From: an uncultured Bacteroidota bacterium
Lineage (GTDB): Bacteria > Bacteroidota > Bacteroidia > Flavobacteriales > Flavobacteriaceae
DNA length: 64,000 nucleotides
Direction: 5' to 3'
NCBI GenBank assembly: GCA_903902795.1
Contig: CAIUWH010000040.1
Span: 62,001 to 126,000, forward strand
Below are positions 17,696-25,957 of this stretch, one piece after another (within the stretch, counting starts at the first letter, position 1; each line of letters begins with the position of its first letter). The notes under the pieces are model-generated. The model had not been told where the DNA came from and ran no database searches. It saw only the letters and a program-made list of their open reading frames with translations. Made by a program: the position numbers and the translations under genes.

Positions 17696-19122
17696 TGCTG
17701 TTCAACTCCATTTCCTATTTAATCTTTTTACCGCTAGTTTTTGCGTTGTATTGGCTCGTCAATAAACGGAGTTTGTCGCTGCAAAACATCTTATTGTTGG
17801 TGGCGAGCTATGTGTTTTATGCGTTTTGGGATTGGCGATTTCTATTTTTACTGATTTTTTCTACCGCTCTAGATTATTGCACCGGATTACTAATGCACGA
17901 CGCACCCAATAAAAAAGTAAAAACATTCTGGTTTTGGCTGAGTTTAGGCATCAATTTGGGATTTTTAGGCGTATTCAAATACTATAATTTCTTCGCTGAA
18001 TCACTTGCAGTTGCGTTGGAAAACGTTGGTTTTCATGCGAGCTTTTGGACGCTTGAAGTCATTTTGCCCGTCGGAATTTCGTTTTACACCTTTCACGGAT
18101 TATCCTATGTCATTGATATTTACAAAAACCGAATCGAACCCGAACGCAATATCGTAACCTATTCGTTGTTTGTGAGTTACTTTCCGCTTTTGGTCGCCGG
18201 ACCAATTGAACGCGCCACGCATTTACTTCCACAAATCAAAAAACCACGCGTCTTTAAGTACGGTCAAGCGATTCAAGGCGTGAAACAGATTGTTTGGGGT
18301 TTGTTTAAAAAAGTAGTTGTAGCCGATAATTGCGCCTTTTTTGTCAATCAGATTTTTGAAAATTCAGGAAATTATAGCGGCATCGAATTGTGGATGGGAA
18401 TGATCTTGTTCTCCTTCCAGATTTACGGCGATTTTAGTGGCTATTCTGATATAGCATTGGGAACGTCCAAATTGTTCGGAATCGACTTATTGCGTAACTT
18501 TAACTTTCCTTATTTTTCAAGAGATATAGCCGATTTCTGGCGCAGATGGCACATTTCGTTGTCGTCGTGGTTCCGCGATTACGTATACATTCCGCTTGGT
18601 GGTAGTCAAGGTTCCAAAGCCAAACAACTCCGAAACGTAGCCGTAATTTTTCTGTTAAGCGGATTTTGGCATGGTGCCAATTGGACGTTTATATTTTGGG
18701 GAATGATACATGCGCTGTTGTTCATTCCGCTGCTTCTTTTTAATGCCAACCGATCGAGCTTGAATGAGACTCAATACGATTTGAAAGCTTTTTTAAAAAT
18801 TATAAGTACGTTTCTGTTGGTTTCATTGGCATGGATTTTTTTCCGATCCGACAGTATTTCAGATGCCTTTCACTACCTTTCGGGGATGGTAAATTTTGAC
18901 GATGTGACGCCGAATTATTTTTATAAAAACGCCAAATATGCTTTATTGAGTGCGATTACTTTTGCTTCAATTGTTTTTTTAATAGGTGTGGAATGGAAAA
19001 ATGTACGTAAAGGAAATCCCGAAATTCAATTCCATAAAATTACATTATTTGTATTGCTATTTATGCTTTTTTGCATGGGAACGTATCGAAATCAAATGAG
19101 TTTTATCTACTTTCAATTTTAA
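17695..19122 (+). CDS. MBOAT family membrane O-acyltransferase
   Basis: A 475-residue polytopic membrane protein with ten or more hydrophobic segments. The MBOAT core is clear: YFPLLVAGPIERATHLLPQI, GDFSGYSDIALGTSKLFG, DFWRRWHISLSSWFRDYVY, and the catalytic-histidine region LSGFWHGANWTFIFWG. It resembles AlgI/DltB proteins, which move acyl groups across the membrane to glycans or teichoic acids. The next gene encodes an SGNH-like partner three bases downstream, matching the AlgI-AlgX/AlgJ and DltB-DltD pairing. Inference: together they acylate the polysaccharide outside the inner membrane. Confidence 0.92.
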   Translation: MLFNSISYLIFLPLVFALYWLVNKRSLSLQNILLLVASYVFYAFWDWRFLFLLIFSTALDYCTGLLMHDAPNKKVKTFWFWLSLGINLGFLGVFKYYNFFAESLAVALENVGFHASFWTLEVILPVGISFYTFHGLSYVIDIYKNRIEPERNIVTYSLFVSYFPLLVAGPIERATHLLPQIKKPRVFKYGQAIQGVKQIVWGLFKKVVVADNCAFFVNQIFENSGNYSGIELWMGMILFSFQIYGDFSGYSDIALGTSKLFGIDLLRNFNFPYFSRDIADFWRRWHISLSSWFRDYVYIPLGGSQGSKAKQLRNVAVIFLLSGFWHGANWTFIFWGMIHALLFIPLLLFNANRSSLNETQYDLKAFLKIISTFLLVSLAWIFFRSDSISDAFHYLSGMVNFDDVTPNYFYKNAKYALLSAITFASIVFLIGVEWKNVRKGNPEIQFHKITLFVLLFMLFCMGTYRNQMSFIYFQF

Positions 19123-19124
19123 GG

Positions 19125-20015
19125 ATGAACCGATTTTTACGACATATCGCTGTTTACGGATTGATCACTTTTATTGTGCTCAATGCCATTGCGTGGTGCA
19201 GTTTGTATTCGTTGCGCAATGCTTCGTTTTATAAGCCGCAGTTCATTACCTATGAACTCAAAGAAAACCAATTTGATTATGCAATCATCGGTTCGAGTAT
19301 TGGTTTGACCACATTAAATACGGTGCTCATTGATAGCATCACACAAAAGAAAGGCATCAATTTAAGTATAGACGACACATCTATTAGTTCGAATTATTTG
19401 ATGTTGCAGCATTTTTTCGAGCAAGGAAAGAAAATCAACGTGTGTGTTTTGGCCATCAACCATTGGGATTTGGCAAATTCTTCACCACAATTAAACGATA
19501 ACGATTACCGATTTTTACCGTTTGTTGCCAACGATTATGTCTACGATTACTATTCCGAAATGGAACGCGGTTGGTTCAAACCGTTGACGTTATCGCATTA
19601 CATTCCGGCTATTGGCGTAAGTTATTACAATACAGAAATTTTTTATCCGTCGATAATCGCCCCAATCCATCCCAATAAAAAAAACCGATTTGATGCACAA
19701 GGAAATTATTTCTACCCCGAAAAAGGAATCGTTGAACCCAAGGAAGAAAATTCGGTTACTTTAGCCTGGAAAAATCCATTCATTAAACGAATTAAACAAC
19801 TATGTGACGCACATAATACGAAGCTAATTGTCTATCAAGCGCCGATGTATAAAACAAAAATTTACAATACGAATTCTGAATATACCTTCATCAATCATGC
19901 TGCAAGCCTCACCGATTCGACTTATTTTTATGATGAAATCCATTTAAATGCATCGGGTAGAGTAGTGGCTTCGACCTTGTTTGCTAATGAAATGAAAGAG
20001 TTAATAAAATTTTGA
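19125..20015 (+). CDS. Membrane-anchored SGNH/DltD-like acyltransferase partner
   Basis: A 296-residue protein using the ATG at 19125 directly after AGG; the longer track start lies inside the MBOAT gene. An N-terminal membrane anchor (residues ~8-28) precedes a periplasmic domain. The nucleophile region is YAIIGSSIGLTTLN (serine near residue 57), and the C-terminal YDEIHLNASGR supplies the D-x-x-H expected in SGNH/DltD enzymes. It is paired with the upstream MBOAT gene. The exact family (AlgX/J-like, DltD-like or another SGNH type) cannot be settled here. Confidence 0.78.
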   Translation: MNRFLRHIAVYGLITFIVLNAIAWCSLYSLRNASFYKPQFITYELKENQFDYAIIGSSIGLTTLNTVLIDSITQKKGINLSIDDTSISSNYLMLQHFFEQGKKINVCVLAINHWDLANSSPQLNDNDYRFLPFVANDYVYDYYSEMERGWFKPLTLSHYIPAIGVSYYNTEIFYPSIIAPIHPNKKNRFDAQGNYFYPEKGIVEPKEENSVTLAWKNPFIKRIKQLCDAHNTKLIVYQAPMYKTKIYNTNSEYTFINHAASLTDSTYFYDEIHLNASGRVVASTLFANEMKELIKF

Positions 20016-20020
20016 ATTCA

Positions 20021-20085
20021 AACCATTAAGGCAGTAAGTTTCATTAAGTCGCTAAAAACTTAATTACCTTAATCTCTTAATGGTT
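20021..20085. repeat. 65-bp imperfect palindrome built from 8-9 bp TTAAG/CTTAA words
   Basis: The outer arms AACCATTAAG (20021-20030) and CTTAATGGTT (20076-20085) are perfect inverted copies. Inside, both halves are built of similar short words: GCAGTAAG and CATTAAG on the left, CTTAATTAC, CTTAATCT and CTTAATGG on the right. There is no T-run, so it is not a classic terminator, although it lies just after the SGNH gene. Confidence 0.8.
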
Positions 20086-20112
20086 CAAAATAGAATTTTC
20101 AGTAGTAGTCTA

Positions 20113-20136
20113 TGCGACTCTGCGACTTTGCGAGAA
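20113..20136. repeat. Three 8-bp TGCGACTC-type units
   Basis: TGCGACTC, TGCGACTT and TGCGAGAA follow each other without gaps in the spacer before the methyltransferase at 20260. The 244-base spacer (20016-20259) otherwise holds only the palindrome at 20021 and A/T-rich DNA; no exact promoter box was found. Confidence 0.7.
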
Positions 20137-20259
20137 CAAACCCTATGAAAACATATTTTTTTTGTTTCATAAAATTTTAATTATTGCATTTCGAATAGAT
20201 GTTATTATTGTTCTTTGTTTTTTACAATTAGTAAACCTAATATAATCCGATTTCACACT

Positions 20260-21243
20260 ATGAGTTATTCTAAATTGATTCCGTTACTGCAAAAAAAAGG
20301 AAGTTCACTCACTCCTGAACAGTTTCAAGAGCGCGTTAATATTGTCTTTCACAATCATGAAGCAATCCATTACGATCAAATGCACACCGACATGAAAGAA
20401 AGTTTGCAAGAGCAAATCGATTTATTGGTGAGCGATATTCAAAAATCTATAACACCTACAAAACCATTAAAGATGTTGGACATTGGTTGTGGCGCTGGTT
20501 TGAGTTCGCAAATGCTTCTGAATTCATCTTTAGGAAAGCATGTTCAATCGGTTACTTTGCTCGATACGTCACCGGGAATGCTTCAAAAAGCAGCCGAAAA
20601 AGCAAAAACATGGAACGTGAATTACGAATTAAAAAACGGATATTTATCATATGTAAACGATACTTTTGATGTGGTACTTATTTGCTCGGTTTTACACCAT
20701 ATTCCCGATTTAAACGGATTTCTCAAACAGTTAGATGCAGTTCTCAATTCGGATGGGATTTTAATCCATCTTCAAGATCCAAACAGTGATTATTTGCACG
20801 ATGCGAAGTTGTTGGCTCGAGCTAAACGATACGCTGATGCCACTAAAAATAAATCAAAGATTGCTAAAACTCCGGCCAGTATCATTCCGAAAAGCGTGCG
20901 TAAATGGATCAAAAAACTCATCGGAAGAAAAGATTATATCGATTTGATCAACGACCAATTGCTTCTCGAAAAAGTAATCACCAAACGCATGACTGCCGAT
21001 GAAATCTGGAGCGTAACCGACATTCAAATTGAAATGGACAAGGGCGAAGAAAATGGTGGAATTTCCTATGCTTTTTTACAAGAACAATTAGTAAATTTTC
21101 AACCCGTTTCTCATCGTTCGTATGGTTTTTTCGGACTCTTAAAAAGCGATTTGTCGGCCGAATTCAAAATCGAAGAAGCTGATTGTATTGCTTCGAATCA
21201 ATTGAATGGTAGAAATTTATCGGCCGCTTGGATAAAAAAATAG
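20260..21243 (+). CDS. Class I SAM-dependent methyltransferase
   Basis: A 327-residue protein starting at the ATG at 20260 (MSYSKLIPLL); the track extension of 15 residues lies in non-coding spacer. Motif I is MLDIGCGAGLSSQMLL (near residue 75), then VTLLDTSPGMLQKA and the motif IV-like FDVVLICSVLHHIPD. The C-terminal ~130 residues are a family-specific extension with no recognised domain. The substrate is unknown; the location suggests sugar or lipid-carrier methylation. It stands alone: 244 bases follow the SGNH gene and the next gene is convergent, 13 bases away. Confidence 0.83.
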   Translation: MSYSKLIPLLQKKGSSLTPEQFQERVNIVFHNHEAIHYDQMHTDMKESLQEQIDLLVSDIQKSITPTKPLKMLDIGCGAGLSSQMLLNSSLGKHVQSVTLLDTSPGMLQKAAEKAKTWNVNYELKNGYLSYVNDTFDVVLICSVLHHIPDLNGFLKQLDAVLNSDGILIHLQDPNSDYLHDAKLLARAKRYADATKNKSKIAKTPASIIPKSVRKWIKKLIGRKDYIDLINDQLLLEKVITKRMTADEIWSVTDIQIEMDKGEENGGISYAFLQEQLVNFQPVSHRSYGFFGLLKSDLSAEFKIEEADCIASNQLNGRNLSAAWIKK

Positions 21244-21256
21244 GATTCGTTTTCGT

Positions 21257-22186
21257 TTATTTGGTTAACTGATAAAACTCCTTAAATATATCGTTGGGCT
21301 TTCGTTGCACTGTATCTTTTTTAAAGGTAAAGGCATAACCTTTCGGATTGGCAACGGTTCGCCGATTCATTTTGGGCTGTAAATAATCCAAGTATTTCAT
21401 CCATCCAAATAAAATTCGAGTGGTAAAAAGCCAACCACTTCTTACGATGCCAATGGAAGTGGTGTTGATGAGGTAATTGGAAATCGTAACCGCAACAATA
21501 GCAGCATTTCCTTCTGTAATACTCGATTTCTCTACTTCACATTCGGGGAATAAACTGCGTAAACCTGTAAAGGTAAATCGGAAAAAATCATACGGTTCGG
21601 CATGATAAGGATAATTTTGCGGCGCTTCAATTTGCAGTAAACCGCCCGTTTTAGTTACGCGTTGCAATTCGGTACAAAATTTCCACGGATTCATCGTGTG
21701 CTCAATCACTTGGGCAGCCAAAACCATATCAAAATACGAATCTACAAACGGAATGTTATGTCCATCGAAAATATAATCCGGTTGAAACGACGCATGAACA
21801 TCGGAACAAATTACGTTGCACTGCGGAAAAAGCGATTTGTAGTAGGTTGTTTTTTCACCAGTTCCAATAATGAGTACAGTACTATTTGGTGCTAACTTTT
21901 GGGAAAGTTATCTATAGCGTTGTTCTACTTTAAAATCTTCACACAACGAAGGCAACATTTTTCTCCGTATGAAATTTTTTAACGAAGAAGTATCTAGATA
22001 TTCGGCATCTTGAATGGTCTTTTTTTGTTGGATGATATCGTCTGAATTAAAAAGTGAATGTTTAGAAAACAAAACCGGTATGCCTTTGTGCATGGGAAAT
22101 ACAGAGCCATCTTCGAAAACTAATTGTTCATCAGATACGGAAGCAAGTTTGGAATGTGTATCAGGTTGAATGATAAAATCGACCAT
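21257..22186 (-). pseudogene. Trm112-like/class I methyltransferase gene broken by one in-frame TAA
   Basis: Two track ORFs (92 and 156 residues) lie in the same reading frame, separated only by a TAA at 21908-21910. Reading through gives a continuous ~309-residue protein. Its N-terminal domain resembles Trm112/YcaR (GIPVLF near residue 36, without the zinc cysteines). After the stop comes motif I (TVLIIGTGEK), ICSDVH, DMVLAAQVIEHTMNPW and GGLLQIEAPQNYPYHAEPYD. The stop falls just before motif I, so neither fragment is a complete enzyme. The frame is otherwise intact over more than 900 bases, which fits a recent nonsense mutation or a sequencing error. Confidence 0.88.
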
Positions 22187-22286
22187 AAATGTTTAAGTTG
22201 TGTATGGATTATTGGCTTCGTTGGAACATCTATTTTTCAAAATTTAAAAATACACATTTTATATAAAGTCTGTGCATGTTGGATTT

Positions 22287-22294
22287 TATATTTG
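22287..22294 (+). promoter_or_regulatory. Bacteroidota -7 element (TATATTTG) before the FkbM gene
   Basis: TATATTTG is an exact TAnnTTTG match, 121 bases before the chosen ATG at 22416, in the divergent spacer between the broken methyltransferase and the FkbM gene. No correctly spaced TTG -33 box was found. Confidence 0.45.
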
Positions 22295-22415
22295 TTTTTC
22301 AATGATTTTTCGCACTTTAATTGTTTAAATAATTCAGCATAATGTAGAATTGATACGAGTTATTGGAGTGCTTTTTTTATATTTGTTGCCTGTACTTTTA
22401 TCAAAAAAGCGTTTT

Positions 22416-23222
22416 ATGAATTATAAAAAGAAAATTAAAAAAGCCATTAGTGTTTTAGTGCCTAAAGGTTATACCAAAGAAAAATTTAAATTGTTCTTTT
22501 ATAATTTGAGTAAACCCAAAAATACCCGCTATGAAGTACTAAAAAAAGGCGACAGCATTCTCTTCAAAACTACGTACAAAAATGACGTGTTTTATACTAA
22601 TCAAGCATTATATCCTGTGGTGGCGCATTTTGATTTTTATCAAAAATACTATACAGTTAAAGAAGATGATGTCGTGATTGATGCAGGAGCGAATATGGGA
22701 CATTTATCGATCTTTTTTTCTAAAAATGTAGGCGAAAACGGTAAAGTATACAGCTTCGAACCCGATAAATTCAACATTCAAACGCTGCTGAACAATGTGA
22801 AGTTAAACCCAAGTTTGCCTCATAATATTATTGTTCAAGATAAATTACTTTGGGATACAAATACGTTCATCGATTTTGAAGAATCGGGAACCGTTGGCTC
22901 TTCTGCCGTTTGGTTTTCCGGAAAAAATTCAGTGGTAAAAAAAGAAGCTGTAACCATCGATTCATGGGTGAAAGAACAACAACTTTCGCGCTTGGATTAC
23001 ATCAAAATGGATATTGAAGGCGCCGAAATTGAAGCCTTAGACGGATGTGTAGAGACTTTGAAAAAATTCAAACCTAATTTTGCGATTGCATCTTATCACA
23101 TCGTAAACGGCGAGCCAACGTACATCAAAGTAGAAGAGTTCTTTAAAAAATACAACTATCCCTGCAAAACGGTAACTTTTCCGAAAAACGAGATCATCAC
23201 TTTTGCTGGAATCCTCGACTAA
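22416..23222 (+). CDS. FkbM family SAM-dependent methyltransferase (second copy)
   Basis: A 268-residue protein from the ATG at 22416; the track start is a TTG 66 bases upstream that adds a hydrophobic leader of doubtful reality. Motif I is VVIDAGANMGHLSIFFSK (near residue 90), followed by VYSFEPDKFN and the FkbM marker YIKMDIEGAEIEALDGC. The protein ends with a short CKTVTFPKNEIITF segment. It probably O-methylates a sugar in the surface glycan. It opens the third gene block and is 42 bases before a GT4 gene. Confidence 0.86.
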   Translation: MNYKKKIKKAISVLVPKGYTKEKFKLFFYNLSKPKNTRYEVLKKGDSILFKTTYKNDVFYTNQALYPVVAHFDFYQKYYTVKEDDVVIDAGANMGHLSIFFSKNVGENGKVYSFEPDKFNIQTLLNNVKLNPSLPHNIIVQDKLLWDTNTFIDFEESGTVGSSAVWFSGKNSVVKKEAVTIDSWVKEQQLSRLDYIKMDIEGAEIEALDGCVETLKKFKPNFAIASYHIVNGEPTYIKVEEFFKKYNYPCKTVTFPKNEIITFAGILD

Positions 23223-23264
23223 TTATTTTTAACGATATGTTACTTTAGATTGTAAAGTGTAACC

Positions 23265-24407
23265 ATGAAAATTGCTTTTCTCACACCCGAATTTCCTCAT
23301 CCAAAAACCGGCGTATCCGGTGGCATTGGCACAAGTATTTTAAACTTGTCCAAAGGATTGACGCTTTTGGGTCACCGCGTTTCTATAGTAGTATACGGAC
23401 AAGATACTGACGAATCATTCGAAGAAAACGGAATTCACTATTACAAAATAAAAAATGTAACATTCAAAGGATTGTCGCTTTTTCTGACTCAAAAAAAGAT
23501 TGAAAAAGTACTTAATTCTTTGGTGAAACAAAACAAAATTGAAATAGTTGAAGCACCCGATTGGACGGGAATTTCGTCGTTTATTTCTCTCGATTGTCCG
23601 CTTGTCATCAAACTCCACGGAAGCGACACTTATTTTTGTCACCTAGACCAACGTCCGGTAAAAGCCATGAACAAGTTTTTAGAAAAACGTGCCTTGAATC
23701 GTGCCGATGCCATTGTTTCGGTAAGTCATTTTACAGGAGAAACCACACAGCAATTATTTCGGTTGAAGTCAGGTTTTCAAACGATTCACAATGGTATTGA
23801 TGTCTCTCAGTTTGAGCCTTCTACTTCCGATAGCAATCAGAATATTTTATATTTCGGCACCTTAACGCGTAAAAAAGGCGTACTCGAATTACCGCTGATT
23901 TTCAACGAAGTAGTACAATCCAATCCGAAAGCGCAACTCATTTTAGTGGGAAAAGATGCCTGGGATATCCATACGGGAAATGCTTCAACGTGGAGTATGA
24001 TGCAACCTCTTTTTGATGCAAAGGCCATACAAAATGTGACGTACCTTGGAAGTGTTCCGTACGCCGACATGAAAAAACAAATTCAAATGGCTTCCGTTTG
24101 TGTTTTTCCTACTTTTGCAGAAGCCTTACCTGTTTCCTGGATTGAAGCAATGGCGATGGAAAAGCCAATAGTAGCCTCAAACATCGGTTGGGCAGCCGAA
24201 ATCATAGACGATGGCAAAGACGGATTTTTAGTTGATCCTAAGAATCATTCGCAATTCGCCCGTCAAATTAACGCTGTGTTGAGTCAACCCGAACTGCAAA
24301 GCAAAATGGGTACAATGTCCCGAAAAAAAGTGATTCAAAAATTTAGTAATTCAGTCATAGCTGAGCAAACCGTCGATTTTTATCAAAAAATTCTTAATAG
24401 AAACTAA
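23265..24407 (+). CDS. GT4 family glycosyltransferase
   Basis: A 380-residue GT-B enzyme. The N-terminus AFLTPEFPHPKTGVSGGIGT is typical of GT4 proteins with a glycine-rich acceptor loop. HNGIDVSQFEP, ILYFGTLTRKKGVLELP, and the donor motif FPTFAEALPVSWIEAMAM (near residue 283) are present. It probably transfers a sugar from a nucleotide donor with retention. It is four bases upstream of the next GT. Confidence 0.9.
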   Translation: MKIAFLTPEFPHPKTGVSGGIGTSILNLSKGLTLLGHRVSIVVYGQDTDESFEENGIHYYKIKNVTFKGLSLFLTQKKIEKVLNSLVKQNKIEIVEAPDWTGISSFISLDCPLVIKLHGSDTYFCHLDQRPVKAMNKFLEKRALNRADAIVSVSHFTGETTQQLFRLKSGFQTIHNGIDVSQFEPSTSDSNQNILYFGTLTRKKGVLELPLIFNEVVQSNPKAQLILVGKDAWDIHTGNASTWSMMQPLFDAKAIQNVTYLGSVPYADMKKQIQMASVCVFPTFAEALPVSWIEAMAMEKPIVASNIGWAAEIIDDGKDGFLVDPKNHSQFARQINAVLSQPELQSKMGTMSRKKVIQKFSNSVIAEQTVDFYQKILNRN

Positions 24408-24411
24408 TACA

Positions 24412-25956
24412 ATGAGTGTAGCATTCAATGAATATGTAAATTCAAAAAACGAAGTAATTCTGTATGTGGGTTCACCCAATTTAGAGCAACTAGAGGAACT
24501 TTCGTTAGGTTATGGCGATGTGTGGCATTCATCATTTGAACAAGGTTATAAAAATGCATTCCCCGAATTGGTCTATCAAGCCATCGTTTCGTTTTATTAC
24601 ATCAACGATTTTGACCATTTAGACCAATGCATCAGTTGGCGAGTGAACCCGAATCATTTTGCCGTGCGAAAGTCGGTTTGGGAACGCATCGGCGGATTTG
24701 ACGATGAAATACAAAACAAACAATTACGCGCGCTTGACTTTGGATTTAATGTATTGCGCAATTGCGGTGGAATTCCACTTTACGTGAAAAACCTTTTCGA
24801 TGTTACTACTCGTGAAGTAATTTCTATTTCGACCAAAGACCGCTATGTGTTTTTTAGAAAGAACTTCAAATGGAGTCATGCGATTTTTATGTTGTACCGC
24901 AAAGGATTTTGGAATCTTAAAGAAGTCAACGCTTTTTTCTATGCCAAAAAGAATTTTAAACAACGTCCGGATCGCCCTATCATTCCGCCGCGTGAACTCA
25001 ACCCCATTCAAGGTAAACCAACCGTTAGTTATATCATTCCGACCATGATGCGACAAGATTATACGTTAAATTTGTTGCACGATTTAAAGAATCAAAATTA
25101 TCCTCCTACGCAGGTTGTGGTAGTCGATGCAACACCCGAAAATGCGCGCGACGAAAGTTTGTACAATCCAGCTGATTATCCTTTTGAAGTGCAATTTCAT
25201 TGGCAAACTACCAAAGGAAGTTGTCGCGCCCGCAACGAAGCCATCGAGTTTTGTACCGGTGACTACATTATTTTTGGAGACGACGACATCCGAATTCCAC
25301 CCGATTTTATCGAAAACCATATCCGATTGTTGCAAACTTATAATGCTGGTGCATGTAACGGTTTGGATATTCGTGCCGATCATCAAAAGCAAACGTTGGA
25401 CGACTTATATACCAAATTAAAAAACTATACCAAAACACGTTGGATTGTCGGTGCTTCCGAAAATTTCAGCAACGCCAATTCGTGCGTGAAACGCGAACAC
25501 GTAACGACTTTAGTAGGAAACGACATCAATTACGACGGCGGTTATGGAGAAGACAGCGACTTCGGAATTTCGCTCACTAAAATAGGAGTGGCAGTTTTGT
25601 TCAATCCGTTTTCGACCAATTTGCACCTAAAACCACCTTTAGGAGGTTATCGTTTTTGGGGAAGTCAAGCTAAAGTTTTAGGAAAAAAACGCAAAACGCA
25701 ACCGTGGGAATTGGATACACCGGTAAAACGAATTCGTCCCGTTCCGAGTCCGACGATTATGTATCAGATTCATAAGCAATTTACGCCGCAGCAGTTGGTG
25801 GAATACAAACACCGCTATTTTGTGATGTATTTTGTAAAGGGAAGCAAATGGGAAATTCCGCTTAAAATTCTACAATTGCCTCTGAAATTAATGCAATTCA
25901 ACAAATCGGTTTTTTATGCCAAAAAATTGATGCAATTAGGAAAACGTACCAAATAA
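24412..25956 (+). CDS. Bipartite GT2 glycosyltransferase with truncated N-terminal GT-like half
   Basis: A 514-residue protein. Residues ~1-190 look like the acceptor half of a GT2 enzyme without its nucleotide-binding start (VNPNHFAVRKSVWERIGGFD near residue 80). Residues ~200-514 contain a complete GT-A domain: VSYIIPTMMRQDYTLNLL, VVVVDATPENARD, GSCRARNEAIEFC, the DDD motif in IIFGDDDIRIPPDF, and YGEDSDFGISL. Only the second domain appears catalytically complete. The start at 24412 is the first ATG after the previous stop and no fuller domain lies upstream in frame. It lies 4 bases after the GT4 gene and 1 base before the deacetylase-like gene. Confidence 0.8.
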   Translation: MSVAFNEYVNSKNEVILYVGSPNLEQLEELSLGYGDVWHSSFEQGYKNAFPELVYQAIVSFYYINDFDHLDQCISWRVNPNHFAVRKSVWERIGGFDDEIQNKQLRALDFGFNVLRNCGGIPLYVKNLFDVTTREVISISTKDRYVFFRKNFKWSHAIFMLYRKGFWNLKEVNAFFYAKKNFKQRPDRPIIPPRELNPIQGKPTVSYIIPTMMRQDYTLNLLHDLKNQNYPPTQVVVVDATPENARDESLYNPADYPFEVQFHWQTTKGSCRARNEAIEFCTGDYIIFGDDDIRIPPDFIENHIRLLQTYNAGACNGLDIRADHQKQTLDDLYTKLKNYTKTRWIVGASENFSNANSCVKREHVTTLVGNDINYDGGYGEDSDFGISLTKIGVAVLFNPFSTNLHLKPPLGGYRFWGSQAKVLGKKRKTQPWELDTPVKRIRPVPSPTIMYQIHKQFTPQQLVEYKHRYFVMYFVKGSKWEIPLKILQLPLKLMQFNKSVFYAKKLMQLGKRTK

Positions 25957-25957
25957 T

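Noticed and set aside
19071-19124. N-terminal extension of the SGNH protein
   Set aside because: It lies wholly inside the MBOAT gene; the ATG at 19125 is preceded by AGG and gives a proper membrane anchor.
21257-22186. Two separate small genes (156 and 92 residues)
   Set aside because: They are in the same frame, separated by a single TAA, and together form one methyltransferase.
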